Assembly (NCBI GenBank): GCA_963931865.1
Contig: OZ007512.1
Location: forward strand, 10,983,160 to 11,047,159
DNA from: Axinella damicornis
Taxonomy: Eukaryota; Porifera; Demospongiae; Axinellida; Axinellidae
DNA: 64,000 bases
Reading direction: 5' to 3'
This document shows positions 1-13,193 of this stretch, in pieces (within the stretch, counting starts at the first letter, position 1; each line of letters begins with the position of its first letter). The notes under the pieces were generated by a model. That model was given only the letters and a program-made list of their open reading frames with translations, did no database searches and was not told the DNA's origin. The position numbers and the translations under genes are program-made.

Positions 1-298
1 AGTTTCCGCTTGTGACCACCTCGTGGATCTACCCCTGCGCGGTGGAGAATAGGTTAGTCTCGTTACCAGACCATTTTTCGCTCCGCTCACGTGTGGAAAA
101 TGATCTGGGAATGAGACTACATGTGCTTTAGCATGGCCCACCCCATTTTTTGATCTTCGGTTTGTGCTTCATTGCATTTGCTGAGATCTCCAGAAATGGC
201 TAATAGCCGCCACATTGGTGTACCTGTCCATGTTCTCAAAATGATGACGCAATTGGTCATTTAGTTACTTTGTCCCCTGGCACTCTCATTTCTGTCAG
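1..298. other. intron or upstream flank of gene A
   Basis: No coding exon is recognisable. The 3' end is a pyrimidine-rich stretch ending in a splice acceptor at 297-298. Gene B has a short ATG exon before its CARD exon, entering it in phase 1; the matching first exon of gene A should lie upstream of this window. The stretch also carries the small inverted repeat at 55-119. Confidence 0.6.
55..119. mobile_element. short palindromic MITE, TAGTCTC variant
   Basis: A 65-bp sequence starts TAGTCTCGTTACCAGACC and ends with the near-inverse ATCTGGGAATGAGACTA. It is a variant of the TAGCCTCRTTCCCAGGC terminal-repeat family found throughout the window. No convincing target-site duplication flanks it. 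Confidence 0.55.
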
Positions 299-616
299 GT
301 TACAGTGGCAAGGATTTGACGGAGGAACAGGTACAACGGATTCTGACCCGTATCAGTCCTTTGCTGAGACAATGGTTGAAAACGAAGGACATCCTTCCGT
401 TCCTGAGGCAGCGGTATCTGCTCACCGAGACAGAGACCCTGCATCTCAAGAGCGGTAGCCTGCGCCCCCAGGAGCAAGCCGTACGTCTGGTTGAGTTCCT
501 CATGAACAAGGGGTCGTACAGTGTTGGGGTGCTCTACCTGTGCCTGATCGAATCCTCTGAGCAGCTGAGTGGACTTCCTGCTCACTATCAGCTGGCGGGA
601 GAGCTCAAACAGATCG
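299..616 (+). CDS. gene A exon 1 in window: CARD
   Basis: Phase-1 exon of about 106 residues, acceptor AG at 297-298, donor GTTAGT after 616. It encodes a six-helix death-fold pattern with DILPFLRQRYLLTE, a central LVEFLMNKG and VLYLCLIES, typical of caspase-recruitment domains (alternating hydrophobics, charged helix surfaces). The equivalent exon of gene B, 38229-38531, keeps FLPFIHQRLCL, LLGKGK and HLFLALLDSS, and has the same entry and exit phases. CARDs bind other CARDs to assemble caspase or NF-kB platforms; the partner is unknown. The CARD call is by pattern; a DED or another death-fold subtype is the alternative. Confidence 0.75.
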
Positions 617-2165
617 GTTAGTGTCCATATACTCCTTCACCATTTTAGTTATAAACGTGTGGTTTTGAAATAGCCTCATTCCCAGGCCCCGCCCAGCTTT
701 TCGTTGCTTGCAGTACGGAAAAGCGGGGAGAGCCTGGTATGTTTCCTCATGTGAACATTACGTAATCGACGAATGGCCAAAATTTTCAGAAGGAAAAAGC
801 GAAGTTTTGCGTATTGTTCAACCAACTACAACCAACACATTCAATGCTTGTTGTATATGACAGTTGCCCCCCGCTAGCTAGATGTAATGCCTCGTACCTT
901 TGCTCTTCTTGCTGTTCTGAGCCCCAGTTCGCCCACATTCAATTAAATCCTTTCTACCACCTTTCTACCCTCGACGTCACACAAGTGAGGAAACATACCA
1001 GGCCCTCCGCGTTCTTTCGTGCAACCGCAAGCTGCGCGCAGGCCTGGGAATGAGGCTATATATGATTGAGACAAATGAATCTCTGTGGCATATTTGGAAT
1101 CCCTGAGAGTTTGTGCCCACCCCACAATAGTATATAAACCCTAAGCCTTAGTTTGTTGCTGGATACTTGACCTTGAGAATCAGGAATCATGATTTGGGGT
1201 TAAATCTGATGACGTCACTCGTGTCGTCACTCGTCTCTGTCCTCCTCTGGCCCACACCTGCCACTGATCTGTAACTATGGATACTTGGCTGTCTTGCGAA
1301 TGATTGACACTCCTCTACCTGCAGTGCAAACAGAGTGTGGAGTGGGTTCGATGGCGGTGTCAGGAGCTACAGGAGGGGACGACAACGAGCCGTTGCAATG
1401 TGAGAGAGATGGTTCTGAGGGCTTAAGTGTGGAATTTATCAATGTAAGATTTTAAGTGTGTGGGGGGTTCGGGGGTGGAGCTATGACGTGTGCAAACTTT
1501 GTACCTTGACACAATCGGGGAGCAGCAGCTGAAGTGGATGTAATTGGTGAGGAACAGCTGAAGCAGATGCGATTGAGAAGCAGCAGCTGAAGTGGACACA
1601 ATTGGGGAGCAGTAGCTCAAGCGGACGCAATTGTAGAGAGCTTCCCAGTGAGCACCGGAAATTGCTCATGTAGGCGAATGAGGGGGCACTAGGTGAGAGA
1701 AAGCTACTTGTAAGTGAATTCACTTCCATGTACATAAGTGATCTTTGGTTGCCAAGCAACATATAGCAATCTTGGTGTTGTCCCACTGGTTTAACTAGAG
1801 CTAGGCAGTGAGTTAGCCTCATTCCCAGGCCACGTGGGAGGAGAGAAAGCGGCCTGGGAATGAGGCTCGGCAGTGAGTGTGTCTGCCTGTGCTTCTCTCT
1901 CCACAGCACTCCAAGTTGTGGTGGAGAATCTCCATGGCATTACAGTCACTCCAGAAATGGCCAAAACCTTTGTTGAAAATCTTGGATTCGGAGAGGAGGA
2001 ATTTCCTTCCCTCCCGGAAGACCTTCTCTCAATCTGCCATCTCTGGATGGATAGACGGAGTGTCTGCTACGTGGAGGAGCTCGCAGAAGCATTGGTCCAC
2101 ACAAGAGGGCTGGGACGATTCACCACACGGCTGTGTGATCAGCGTAAGTGTTCAGTTTAATGGAT

Positions 2166-2201
<36 letters not shown>

Positions 2202-5200
2202 ATTACAGTATGCAACTTTTAAATTGATGCCAAGATTGGAACACTTTCTGACTTGTGTTTGTGTTGCAGTTTCGGAAGGCTTCTTCTGAGAATTGGAAGG
2301 CTTCTTCTGAGAATTGAAAGGCTTCTTCTGAGAATTGGAAGGCTTCTTCCGAATAATGCTGGCTTTGTACAGTTCAGTTACTGAAAACCGTTGCAGCTTC
2401 ACCGGCAGATCTTCAGGAGCTTGGTTTAGGCCTTCCGTAGCTGCGTCTAAGTCTTCCAGAGCTGCAGTTGTCCAGTGCCGTGATGGAAGTGGTTCCGCAA
2501 TTGCGTGTCATTTTTGAAGATGTGTACCACACATGTAGCTCTTACTGGGACTGCATAGCCTCATTCCCAGTCCCACGCCCAGCCTTCGTCGCTTGCAGTA
2601 CAATAAAGCGGGGAGGGCCTGGTACATTTCCTCATGCGAGCATGAAGTTATCGACAAATGGCAGAATGAAGATGCAACGTTTTGCGTGTTATTCAACCAT
2701 CTACACGTTCAACGCTCGGTGAGTATGACAGTCGCCCCCCGCTAGCTAGATATGTGTGGTATGTTACCTGGTACCTTCTCTCTTCTTGCTGTTCTGAGAC
2801 CCACGTACGCCCACGTTCATTTCTGTATTTCTATCCTTGATGTTACTCACATGAGGAAATGTACCAGGCCCTCCCTACTTTATCATACTGCAAGCGACAA
2901 AAAGCTGGGCGTGGGACTGGGAACGAGGCTAGGGACTGCATAGCCTCAGTCCTAGGCTCTCTCCTCATAACCAGGGGGAGGAGAGAGCCTGGTAACATTT
3001 GCAAGAAAAGCTGTCGACTTCTGGCACGTCATCATCCATGTGATACACGAAGGACATGCCTACTTTTGTGGTAAATGTCGCGTGAGTTACAAATCAGTCA
3101 TGCACTATTGAAAATATCGCTCTTCATTTTTAAGGCATCTCCATGCAGCTTCACCGAAGTCTGAGACACGTCTAAAGCTAACCAATAACCATCAATTCTC
3201 TAAGCGGCAACAAATGACGAACGAGCTGGCCAGCAAACAAACTGCAGTGAACAGTGAGATCAAGCCAGTGGCCTTCTCGCACACCCTGTCAACTGCCTTT
3301 CACCAACCACTGAGAGGTTCTCTGTCCCGGAGCGTTCAGTTCCGAGTCTACAATTCGTGCATTAGCACGGCAGTTAAAGTAAATGCCTGCAAAATAACCA
3401 CGTGTTCATGTGGTTTTGTTCTGCAATCTGATTGGTTCCTCCAGATCCAGGCACCGGAAGTCGACAGCTTTTCACGTGAATGGTACCAGGCTCTCTCCTC
3501 CCCCCGTTTTTTGAGGAGAGAGCCTGGGAACGAGGCTATAGGGACTGCATGAAAGCCAGGTGGCTCATGAAGAGCCACGAAGTCCAACTAGTGTAACCAA
3601 GCATTGTCAACAAGCTGTCCACAAATCTCCTTATATGGAGTTTACATTTGAGGTTAATGAATGCATGTACTGTGACCAATATAGTACTCTAAATTCTAAA
3701 GTCCATTGTAACCATGGAAACGGAAGCTGAGGATTCAAATTGGATTTTTCCACCTGTCTGACTTAGCCAATCAAGGAGGCAGTAAGTGCTAGTCTAGCTG
3801 CTAGGAATGGAAACGCGGAAGGGATAGGAGGGTCTAGCAGAACCTGCACTGTTTCTTGTTGCATGATGTTATGAAGCCATAATGCTTCGTAGACAGTACT
3901 AGTTCTGTTAACAATTTCTAATTGATTTGGTGTGAACAAAATAACTAAGCCGTGGCACAGAAAGGGATAGTTGTATTTACCGAAAAACTGTGAGCAAGGA
4001 GGTGGGAAATCGGCGAGAACAGTGTAGCATGGAGCTGGGACGACATGTACAGTTGGTAAGCATTGCCCAATATTGTGTGAACCTGCAGAGTTAATTTATA
4101 TAGAGCTTGCAGATATGACCACGGAGTCCATGCTGAGATAGCTCAGTGATCTATACCAGGAAGGATGTTTGGAATTGCTCTCTTTTGCTCCGCTTTCAGC
4201 TCCCAGTATCCCAAGCTCCTTGCTCCGTACCCGAGCGCATCTTCAATCTCTGCTGGTTTAACCGTCTCCTCGTACAGTAGCTTGCTCAACAAACACCATA
4301 ATGACTCTCATCCGTATTAACTTTCTCTCGTGCGGAACCACAGAGCTAGGTATGATGTATTCGCTAGCAGGATTTTTGACAGTGCAAGCTGATTGGTCAG
4401 TTCAAATCCAATTTTGTGCGGGTTCTGCTAGACCTACCTCTCCCTTCCGTGTTTCCGTTCCTTCATTTCCGGGAGGGGGAGAGGAGGGTCTAGCAGCTAG
4501 ACTAAGTAACTAAGTAACTACAGGTGTACTTACAAGTACTGACAGCATTTCTGAACTTGTAAGGACATGCGCTCCTAATATGACAGAATCTACCGGAAAC
4601 TGGCAATGTATCCACCAGTATCACATTATGGATCACAATCCCTACTACATTAGGGACTGGTTCCTCGCTGGAGCTTCACAACTTCTTCCTGAGTCTTGGT
4701 GACAAGTGGCAGGACATGGCCGAGTACCTTGGCTTCTCTGCAGAGGAGATCCAGGGAATTGTCAGTCCACATTCAGACAATACTGAGATGCAGGTGAGAT
4801 AGTAGTTCAGTCAGGTAAAGTAAAAAGTATCCTCATACCCAGACCTTCCATCCAGACATCTCACAGCTTTTGTTAAAAATTGGAAAGGACGCTAAGCCTG
4901 CAAGAGTTTTGCGCATGAGATGTTCGTCAATGAATAGTTCTGTGAGTTGGGAGATAATTGTGCCGGAGGCTGCGGTGGTGGACAGTGAGAGTGTCCGCTC
5001 AGCAATGTGTCTGTACAGTCAACCCACCAGGGCCGCAACCCCATCCGCAGGCTAGAGGACTTGGCCGACTCCAGCTGTCATTCTCTCTCTCAAGGTTGTT
5101 TCAAGTCCTTTAGCCTGTGCTGTTATATGCAGCCTTGCTTCCGCTCCTCTGCCGTGGGCCCAGTGGCTTAGCAGTAAGAGCGTCTGACTAGTACTCGGAA

Positions 5201-7169
5201 GGTGTTGGGTTCGAATCTCAGCTGGTCCCAGAATTTTTCTCTCTCCAAAGCTTGCATCCACCACCTACCTGCATAGAACCTGAATCAATAGTTCTATGAG
5301 TTCTCCTGGATGGTAATTACGTCTTCCTTGCTGTGGTGGGGTGACTGGGAGATGGGGATTGCTGCTGTAGTAGCACCTATAGGGTGACTGATGTGCCATT
5401 TCTGCCAAAAATGGAACAGTGAACCAAAATTGGTATTAATGAAACGGAGTTGGGGGTTGTGCCATTGTGATCAGCATGAAACCAGCTTTCAATTGATGTC
5501 CTTAAATTGTTTTTTATTGTTGGTCACATTTTTGCCAAAAATCGCACTCGACCAAAGGCTATAATCCATGGGTTTTCATGATTTTGGGTCACAATTCAAT
5601 CTACGCAAAACGGACATCATTTGAAAGCTCCGTTCATGCTGATCACAATGGTGCAAACCTCAGCTTCATATCTCCTTCCTAGCCCAAGATACCTAATACT
5701 ATTTACATTATAGCTGGCATAATTCCTACTCCATAATTATCCATTGTCTACACGAGAAAGACAAGTTGTATCCATGCCTTTGAATGAGACATGAAGCTGG
5801 GGATTGCGCCATTGTGATCAGCATGAAAGGAGCTTTCAAATGATGTCATAAAAGTGATTTTTAATTTTGGTCACATTTTTGCCAAAAATTGCACTCGACC
5901 AAAGGCTATAATCCATGGTTTTTCATGATTTTTGGTCAAAATTCAACCAGCAGCAAAATGGACATCATTGGAATGCTCCATTCATGCTGATTACAATGGT
6001 GCAAATCCCAGCTTCATATCTCCTTCCTAACCCAAGATACCTAGCACTTACCTAGCCTCATTCCCAGGCATTACACCACCAGTTTTTGATCTCTTACAGT
6101 ATTTTTTGCATACTGTTAGCGATCAAAAACTGGCAGTGTAGAAGGCCTGGGAATGAGACAAAGCATGCCCCCAGGATGCCCTCCACTATTACTGGTGGCA
6201 GTGCAAAGCACTTCAGAAGTAAAATTGTAGTAGTCAGATGCTGGTGGCATTGCAGCTCTTGGTCATCCAGTGTGCTTTGGCTTCACTTCTGTTCCTCTTC
6301 TGCCTTATGTGCTAGAAAGGTGTTGTAGTGTCTTCTTGAGTGGCAAGCTGGGGAACAAATGTGGTAGCTTCATTCCCAGGCCTTCTCACCCCAGTAAATG
6401 TAGCCAGGAAGTACCTATAAAACGGCTCATGCAGTGACATCATGTTGTTACCCCGTCCGCATGCACAGCAGTGGGTAGAGTGATCGGTTTGTCTGTCAGT
6501 CTGTCCACTGTCTGTCCAGATAGTGTCCAAGCGGTTTGAGCAGTGAAGGCCTTGTTGAACGCTTAATTATTTCAGGATAGAAGTGTCAGAATTCAGAAAA
6601 TACTAGCGTCTACATAACTCACAGACCAGAGATCCACTCGAGAGGCTGAGAAAAGCTGTGTGAAATTCGTGTTCTAATTTATACAACTTGACCACACCCT
6701 ATTTCTAACATTACTGCCACAACTTACGGTATCTCATTCTGCATGCTGACATCGCTGTAGATCGTGGCCTAGCTAGCTCATCGTGCATGCTGTATGAATA
6801 ATCGGTGGTAGGCCTATAGCTGTCAAGTCAGAGTTGCGCACGGGGTACGTGCTCTGCTGAGCACCTCTAGTTATTCAATTACGTCAACTCCCCTACTAAC
6901 AGGTGACGGAGTTTCTTCGCCTGTGGCAGCTGCCTGACTGCGGTCAAAGGATTCTACCTCTCATGCACCAGCTGAAGTCACTGACTGGAATCGTGGAACC
7001 GAAGAATCCGAGCAGAAGGTTGGATGATCGACCAGGTGAGGGGAGTGGTCATCAGTCAATGACTTGAAAATCAGTGCAGTCACTGCATGGTCAAACCCTG
7101 CAAAAAACGGTTTAAGTTTGACCCGTGGTTGCAGCTGTGATCTTCAGCATCTATGGGCACGACCCTCCC

Positions 7170-7201
<32 letters not shown>

Positions 7202-10200
7202 ATGTAAACAACTGTGGGAGAATAAGGTTCTACCTAGAATCACCATTTATTATGCCATACTGAGCCAAGAGGTGCGTAATCTGGTGGGAATTTATCTTGG
7301 GGTCCACAAACCTCCCCCCAGAACTGGGCTTGGGCGGATTATTCCGGAATAATTTTGGGAATAATAGGTAGTGGGGAGATTCCGGAATAATGCAGGAATA
7401 TATAATGGGTGTGGAAATTATATTCATTTAATCAATGTAAATAATTTGCTAGTTCTAGTTCCTGATGGCTGCCAGCAGTGGTACTAGTAGTTCAGTAGAC
7501 CCAGTGTGGAGTCTCATTCGGAAGACATTGACTCCTCCGACGTCGAAGTGAGGTCACTGTTGAGCGTCCTTCGTTGCCCGAATTGAGAATAATTTGAGAA
7601 TAATAGATACTCGATTATGGGAATAATGGGAAGTTTTAGGGGAATCAAATGAAAGAATAATAGGTGGAAAAACAGGAATAATCCGCCCAAGTCTACCCAG
7701 AACATCACTAGCTTAAGTATCTTAACAAAATGGCATTCCAGGATATTCTTTGATACATGTACAGTTGAATTGAAACTGTACTTTGCGGGTACCTGTGAAA
7801 GCCGGAACGTAGGAACGTGGAACGGAACGCAGAACGGAAGTAAGTACGCTGTACAGCAAAGTTCAGTTGCGTTCGCTTCATGCGTGCGCAATCCAAAAAG
7901 AGATGCAGTTACGTGATCAGATGCCAGCAGGGTGATCGGAGAAGTCGGCACGGCACTGCAACAGGTGCGAGTAATCAAACTTTTTCGTGTGAAGTGTGCG
8001 CGGCAGTACCTTGCCGAGCCAGAGTTTGTCTGTTGTGTGCAAAAGTTGTTCCAATACGGTCGAGAAGTACACGGAGACCGGACCAAACAGACGTGACTGC
8101 ATGCAATGCTAGCTACCGGTAGTAGAAACGGCCTTCACAGTCTGAATCATGACGTAATGCTGTAAGTTCATAAGCCACTTGACCCGAGTTGGTCTACACG
8201 AATAGAGGCTAGATCGTTGCCACTGAAACTGGTGATCATGTTAAACTTGTACCTGCTCTGCCTGTCTGTCACAGCGCACTGAATAGCTGCATCACTGGTG
8301 TGTCTAGCTGCCGCCATAGCTGGATTATTTGCTAATAATTCTATTCATGATTCGAGATTTTCCCTCATCAACGTGATGATTGCGTGCGGCCCGCATCTTA
8401 CTTCCGTTCCGCGTTCCGTTCCGCGTTCCTGCGTTCCAGCTTTCACAGGTACCCGTACTTTGCCTGCACTGTTGTACCTCAGTACTTGTACAACGGATTG
8501 CTGAATAGATAAAAGCAACTTGTTTACATATTTACGTACTAGTGTAACACTATGCCTTTTGTTGAGATAAGCAATATTGAATGTTCCCCTCAGTGTACCA
8601 TGCAGTGGCATGTTCTGTTGTATGTGGGGATGTTATCTGCAGCTGGTGTTGTTTTCTCATGGACACACCACATTAAACTTCTAGCCAGCTCCTTGTTTGC
8701 CAGAATGAGACAAGGGATGCAGAACCTTGCTAAATGCGTTCGTCCTCCTCGAGGGGACGCTTTCCATCTTCTCAGTGAACCTAATTCGCACGTTACTGCA
8801 CTGGCCACGAAACCACGCCTGTTTATGCGTAATTGCGAGCACGCGCGCGAGGCAAAGACACTGCGCATGCGTATTCCTAGTTTAGAGAACTAATAGCAAA
8901 CTTCAGTGACTATAGAGAACCTGTTGAAGCGATTAATTTGTTAATGATATGGCAAGGCAAGGGGTGGGAAAATTGTTCAAGCAATAATGGTCTTCTCTGG
9001 TGAAAAAAAAATAGTCCCTTTTCCATCTGTAGTGTGCACTATGACCTTAGCCACACCCCCAGATATTTCACAGCAGCTTTCATTCTGTTCCCTCAGGAAC
9101 CCTGGGCTACATGAACCGACACCTCAAGACTGACATAGCCGGGAAACCGCATCGAAGTCTCGACACTTATGCCCACTCTTCTCCCCCTCGTCCCCTCGCA
9201 AGCGGACATTCCTTCCCAGGCAGCTCGAGCTTCAGGCAGCCTGCTCACACCAAGCCTCCTGACCACCACAGAACATCAAGCCATCCTTTGTTATCCTCTA
9301 TGGATACAGGTCACCAACAGCAGAGGGTCAGTTGGAGCGTATACGTATGTTCTAAGAATTTGTGCAATCTGGAGATTGCGCTGCGCATTCTCGGAATCCT
9401 GAAATTGCGTGCCAATCTCGAGATTGCGTAAGACATTTGCGCAATCTCGAGATTGCGCAGCATGGGTGCGCAATCTCAAGATTACGCAAAAATACACGTG
9501 TGCATGCAATCTCGAAGATTGCGACTGGAATGGTAGCCTCGTGCCCAGGCCTTCGCACCCCAGCGTTTGTCGCTCGCAGTTCACCCCAGCTATTAGTACT
9601 GCAAGCGACAATCGCTGGGGTGAGAAGAATAAGGCAACTAGTACTGGCTTTAGAATTGATACTGAGATTCGGAAACCTTTCCATCGCTGGTCTGGGTTTT
9701 CATTTCAAATGCAGTTACGGAAGGCCTAAACGTAGCTCTGGAAGATCCGTAAACGAAGCTGAACTGTTTTTCATAGACTTAGTACATACAAAGAAGTGAT
9801 TTTCAGTTAATCCGGATTTAAGAATGAATGATGTAAGTGCCGTTGAAGCGCATGTGAACCCTGCAAGGCAGGAGGCCTGGGGGGCATGCCTCCCAGAAAA
9901 ATAGTTACTCGTTCTGAGTTCGTTTCTGGGTGCAATTTCAGGACATCAGTGAGAGTTCTACAGCTTACCGCCAACCCTAGCCGGTGTGTATCAAGCGCTG
10001 CTCATGGAAGTGTGGCTCAGCACTACTCCGAGTCGTCAACAGCTACTATAGGGTCTCAAGCCTGTCGGATGGCATTCATGGTGGGCATTTGAATAGTGCA
10101 CTGCAGTGTGGGTCTGGGTTTGAAATGTCTCAAGGGGGAGGGAAGAGGGGGGGCTGCACCACTGATGTGAGTTAAATCCTCTCTCACTATAGACGGTTGC

Positions 10201-13100
10201 TGTGTTGTTTCTACCAGCTGACCCTGACTCGTACAACGGCTATGGTGCTCGCACCACCAACTCATTTGACCTCGGAGAACAAGGACCAACTATTGAAGAG
10301 GTGCGGTGTATATGTTATCGTGGAGTTCACATTCAGAGCTTATTGGGCTACAAATGTGGGGCAGGCAGTAGCATGAGCAAGTGCACGTGCAGGGCATCAC
10401 GGGCCGAGCATGAGCAAGTGCACGTGCAGGGCATCACGGGCTGAACATGAGCGAGTGCGCGTGCAGGGCATCACAGGCCGAGCATGAGCAAGTGCACATG
10501 CAGGGCATCACGGGCCGAGCATGAGCAAGTGCACGTGCAGGGCATCACGGGCTGAACATGAGCGAGTGCGCGTGCAGGGCATCACAGGCCGAGCATGAGC
10601 AAGTGCACATGCAGGGCATCACGGGCCGAGCATGAGCAAGTGCACGTGCAGGGCATCACGGGCTGAACATGAGCGAGTGCGCGTGCAGGGCATCACAGGC
10701 CGAGCATGAGCAAGTGCACGTGCAGGGCATCACGGGCCGAGCATGAGCGAGTGCGCGTGCAGGGCATCACGGGCCGAGCATGAGCGAGTGCATGTGCAGG
10801 GCATCACGGGCTGAACATGAGCGAGTGCACGTGCAGGGCATCACGGGCTGAACATGAGCGAGTACACGTGCAGGGCATCACGGGCTGAACATGAGCGAGT
10901 GCACGTGCAGGGCATCACGGGCTGAACATGAGCGAGTACACGTGCAGGGCATCACGGGCTGAACATGAGCGAGTGCACGTGCAGGACATCACGGGCCGAG
11001 CATGAGCGAGTGCACGTGCAGGACATCACGGGCCGAGCATGAGCGAGTGCACGTGCAGGACATCACGGGCTGAACATGAGCGAGTGCGCGTGCAGGGCAT
11101 CACGGGCCGAGCATGAGCAAGTGCACGTGCAGGGCATCACGGGCTGAACATGAGCGAGTGCGCGTGCAGGGCATCACGGCCGAGCATGAGCGAGTGCACG
11201 TGCAGGGCATCACGGGCCGAGCATGAGCGAGTGCACGTGCAGGGCATCACGGGCCGAGCATGAGCGAGTGCACGTGCAGGGCATCACGGGCCGAGCATGA
11301 GCAAGTGCACGTGCAAGGCATCACGGACCGAGCGAGCATGAGCGAGTGCACGTGCAGGGCATTGTGGGGCAAGCGTGAGTGTGTTATATGTCATATGCAG
11401 GGTATTGTGGGCCGAGTATGAGCACATACATATGCAGGGCATTGAATGTGAAAACTACTCACAATTGCTACCGTAACCTACGTAATATCAATGTTAGCCA
11501 CAAGTGACATGCATCCTGTGTTTGAGACCGCAGAGTTGCCCAAACCAGGAACCATGATGGATCAATGAGCTCCTGCCCAAACCAGGAGCCATGAAGGAAT
11601 GGGCTCCTGCCCAAACCAATGTGCTTGTTGTCAACCTGTTCTCAGGCTGATGCCTGAGTGGAATTCATGAACGGAGCAGAGCTAGAAATGCAATTGGCTT
11701 ATATAGGAATGCACCTAGTTGATAACCTGAAATGTCACATGATGCATAGAACTTGTCTCATGATGGTCACATGATGCATACAGCTTGTCATAGAGCTTGT
11801 CACATGATGCATGAGCTTGTCTTAGAACAGACAATTAAACACCTGCATTAACTCTTATTCTCTCCAGCTCCCTGATGATGACTCCACTTCTAGCACCCCA
11901 CATGAGATTCCACTGAAATCACAGACATCCACTACCCATCCTCGAATCACTGCAACCGAATCCCGCCAGAGTAAGGTAGCCCTAGAGCCATCCAGCCATC
12001 AGTCACACCCAACCGTTCAGAAACCAAGTTTCCATGGTCGCGAGATCGAGCCAAGGAGCGTTGTGTCCCCGGAATCACACAGCTGTCAACCACATCCAGC
12101 CGTTCAGAAACCAGGTCTCCGTGGTAATGACGTCGAGTCAAGACGCGTGGTGCCAGGTGCAGCTCAGCAAGGTTTCTATGGCAATGAGTTATTTCCAAAA
12201 GCAGCGCAACCACAAGGGCAGCTGTTTGGAAATGAAGTTTTTCCGAATGACGGTCGGGATGAACAACCACAACGGTGGCCAACGTTTCCAAACGGTGACC
12301 ACGGTGTGAAACCGCCAGGACAGTCATTTGGGAATGAAGAGTGTCCTGTTAGCAATCACAGCGCCCAACCAGAATTGGGATTGTTTGGGAATGAAGTATT
12401 TCCAAGTGGTAGGAACCAGGATATACCCCCACAAGACACAGCCCCACAAGGCACGCCCCCACGAGACACGCCCCCACGAGACACGCCTCCACGAGACACG
12501 CCTCCACGAGACACGTCTCCACGAGACACGCCTCCACGAGACACGCCTCCACAAGGGCAGTTGTTTGGGAATGAAGTGTTACCAGGTGGTAGCAATCAGG
12601 ACATGGCCCCACAAGACAAGCCCCCACGAGACACTCCTCCACAAGACACATCTCTCTTTGGGAATGAGGTGGGCAGGAATGTTGAGGTGGGTAGAACTGT
12701 GGTGTCAGATTGGGCAAGTGGTGTTGGTGTGTTGGAGGCGGTGAACAACGAACTATCCCAACATGATGATGATGCTCAACACGATAACGATCTCTCACCA
12801 CCGACACCAGAGACGACCAATGCAAGACCCTTCCCCCCTCCATCCTCTCAACCAGCATTCGCAAATGAAGTAACATATAGTCAGCCACAGTCCTCATCTC
12901 CTCTACCAAGTGACATGTCTTCCAATGCAGACAGTGTTAATACCGAGTCAGAAACGCAGACAAGAAACTCGAGCAGCTCTCAGCCACACATGCAACAGCT
13001 TGCAGACAATCAGGCTGTCCGGGATACTGCTGAGAGGGAGGAGCCGAGGCCCAGCAGTAGTGATGCTGGCACCGCTTCATCAATCCCTGCTGTATGTCCA

Positions 13101-13193
<93 letters not shown>

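Noticed and set aside
3149..3316. Candidate gene A exon with acceptor CATGCAG, phase 1 to 1, open for 56 codons
   Set aside because: It lies wholly inside the MITE at 2941-3540, gene B has no counterpart, and exon 3 joins exon 4 in the right phase without it.
7514..8086. 190-codon minus-strand frame
   Set aside because: It crosses from one MITE into another. No codon or domain signal.
8552..8893. 113-codon plus-strand frame in a gene A intron
   Set aside because: No splice sites, homology or paralogue support. Frame length is within chance.
9949..10080. Candidate exon between gene A exons 6 and 7 (open, Ser-rich)
   Set aside because: The acceptor fits phase 1 only at a second AG, and the donor phase does not lead into exon 7. 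Not needed for continuity.
10363..11345. CRISPR-like regular array
   Set aside because: Head-to-tail 37-bp units without unique spacers in an intron of an animal gene. It is a minisatellite.
12349..12909. 186-codon minus-strand frame in the repeat exon of gene A
   Set aside because: It mirrors the PPRDT repeat in antisense and has no independent support.
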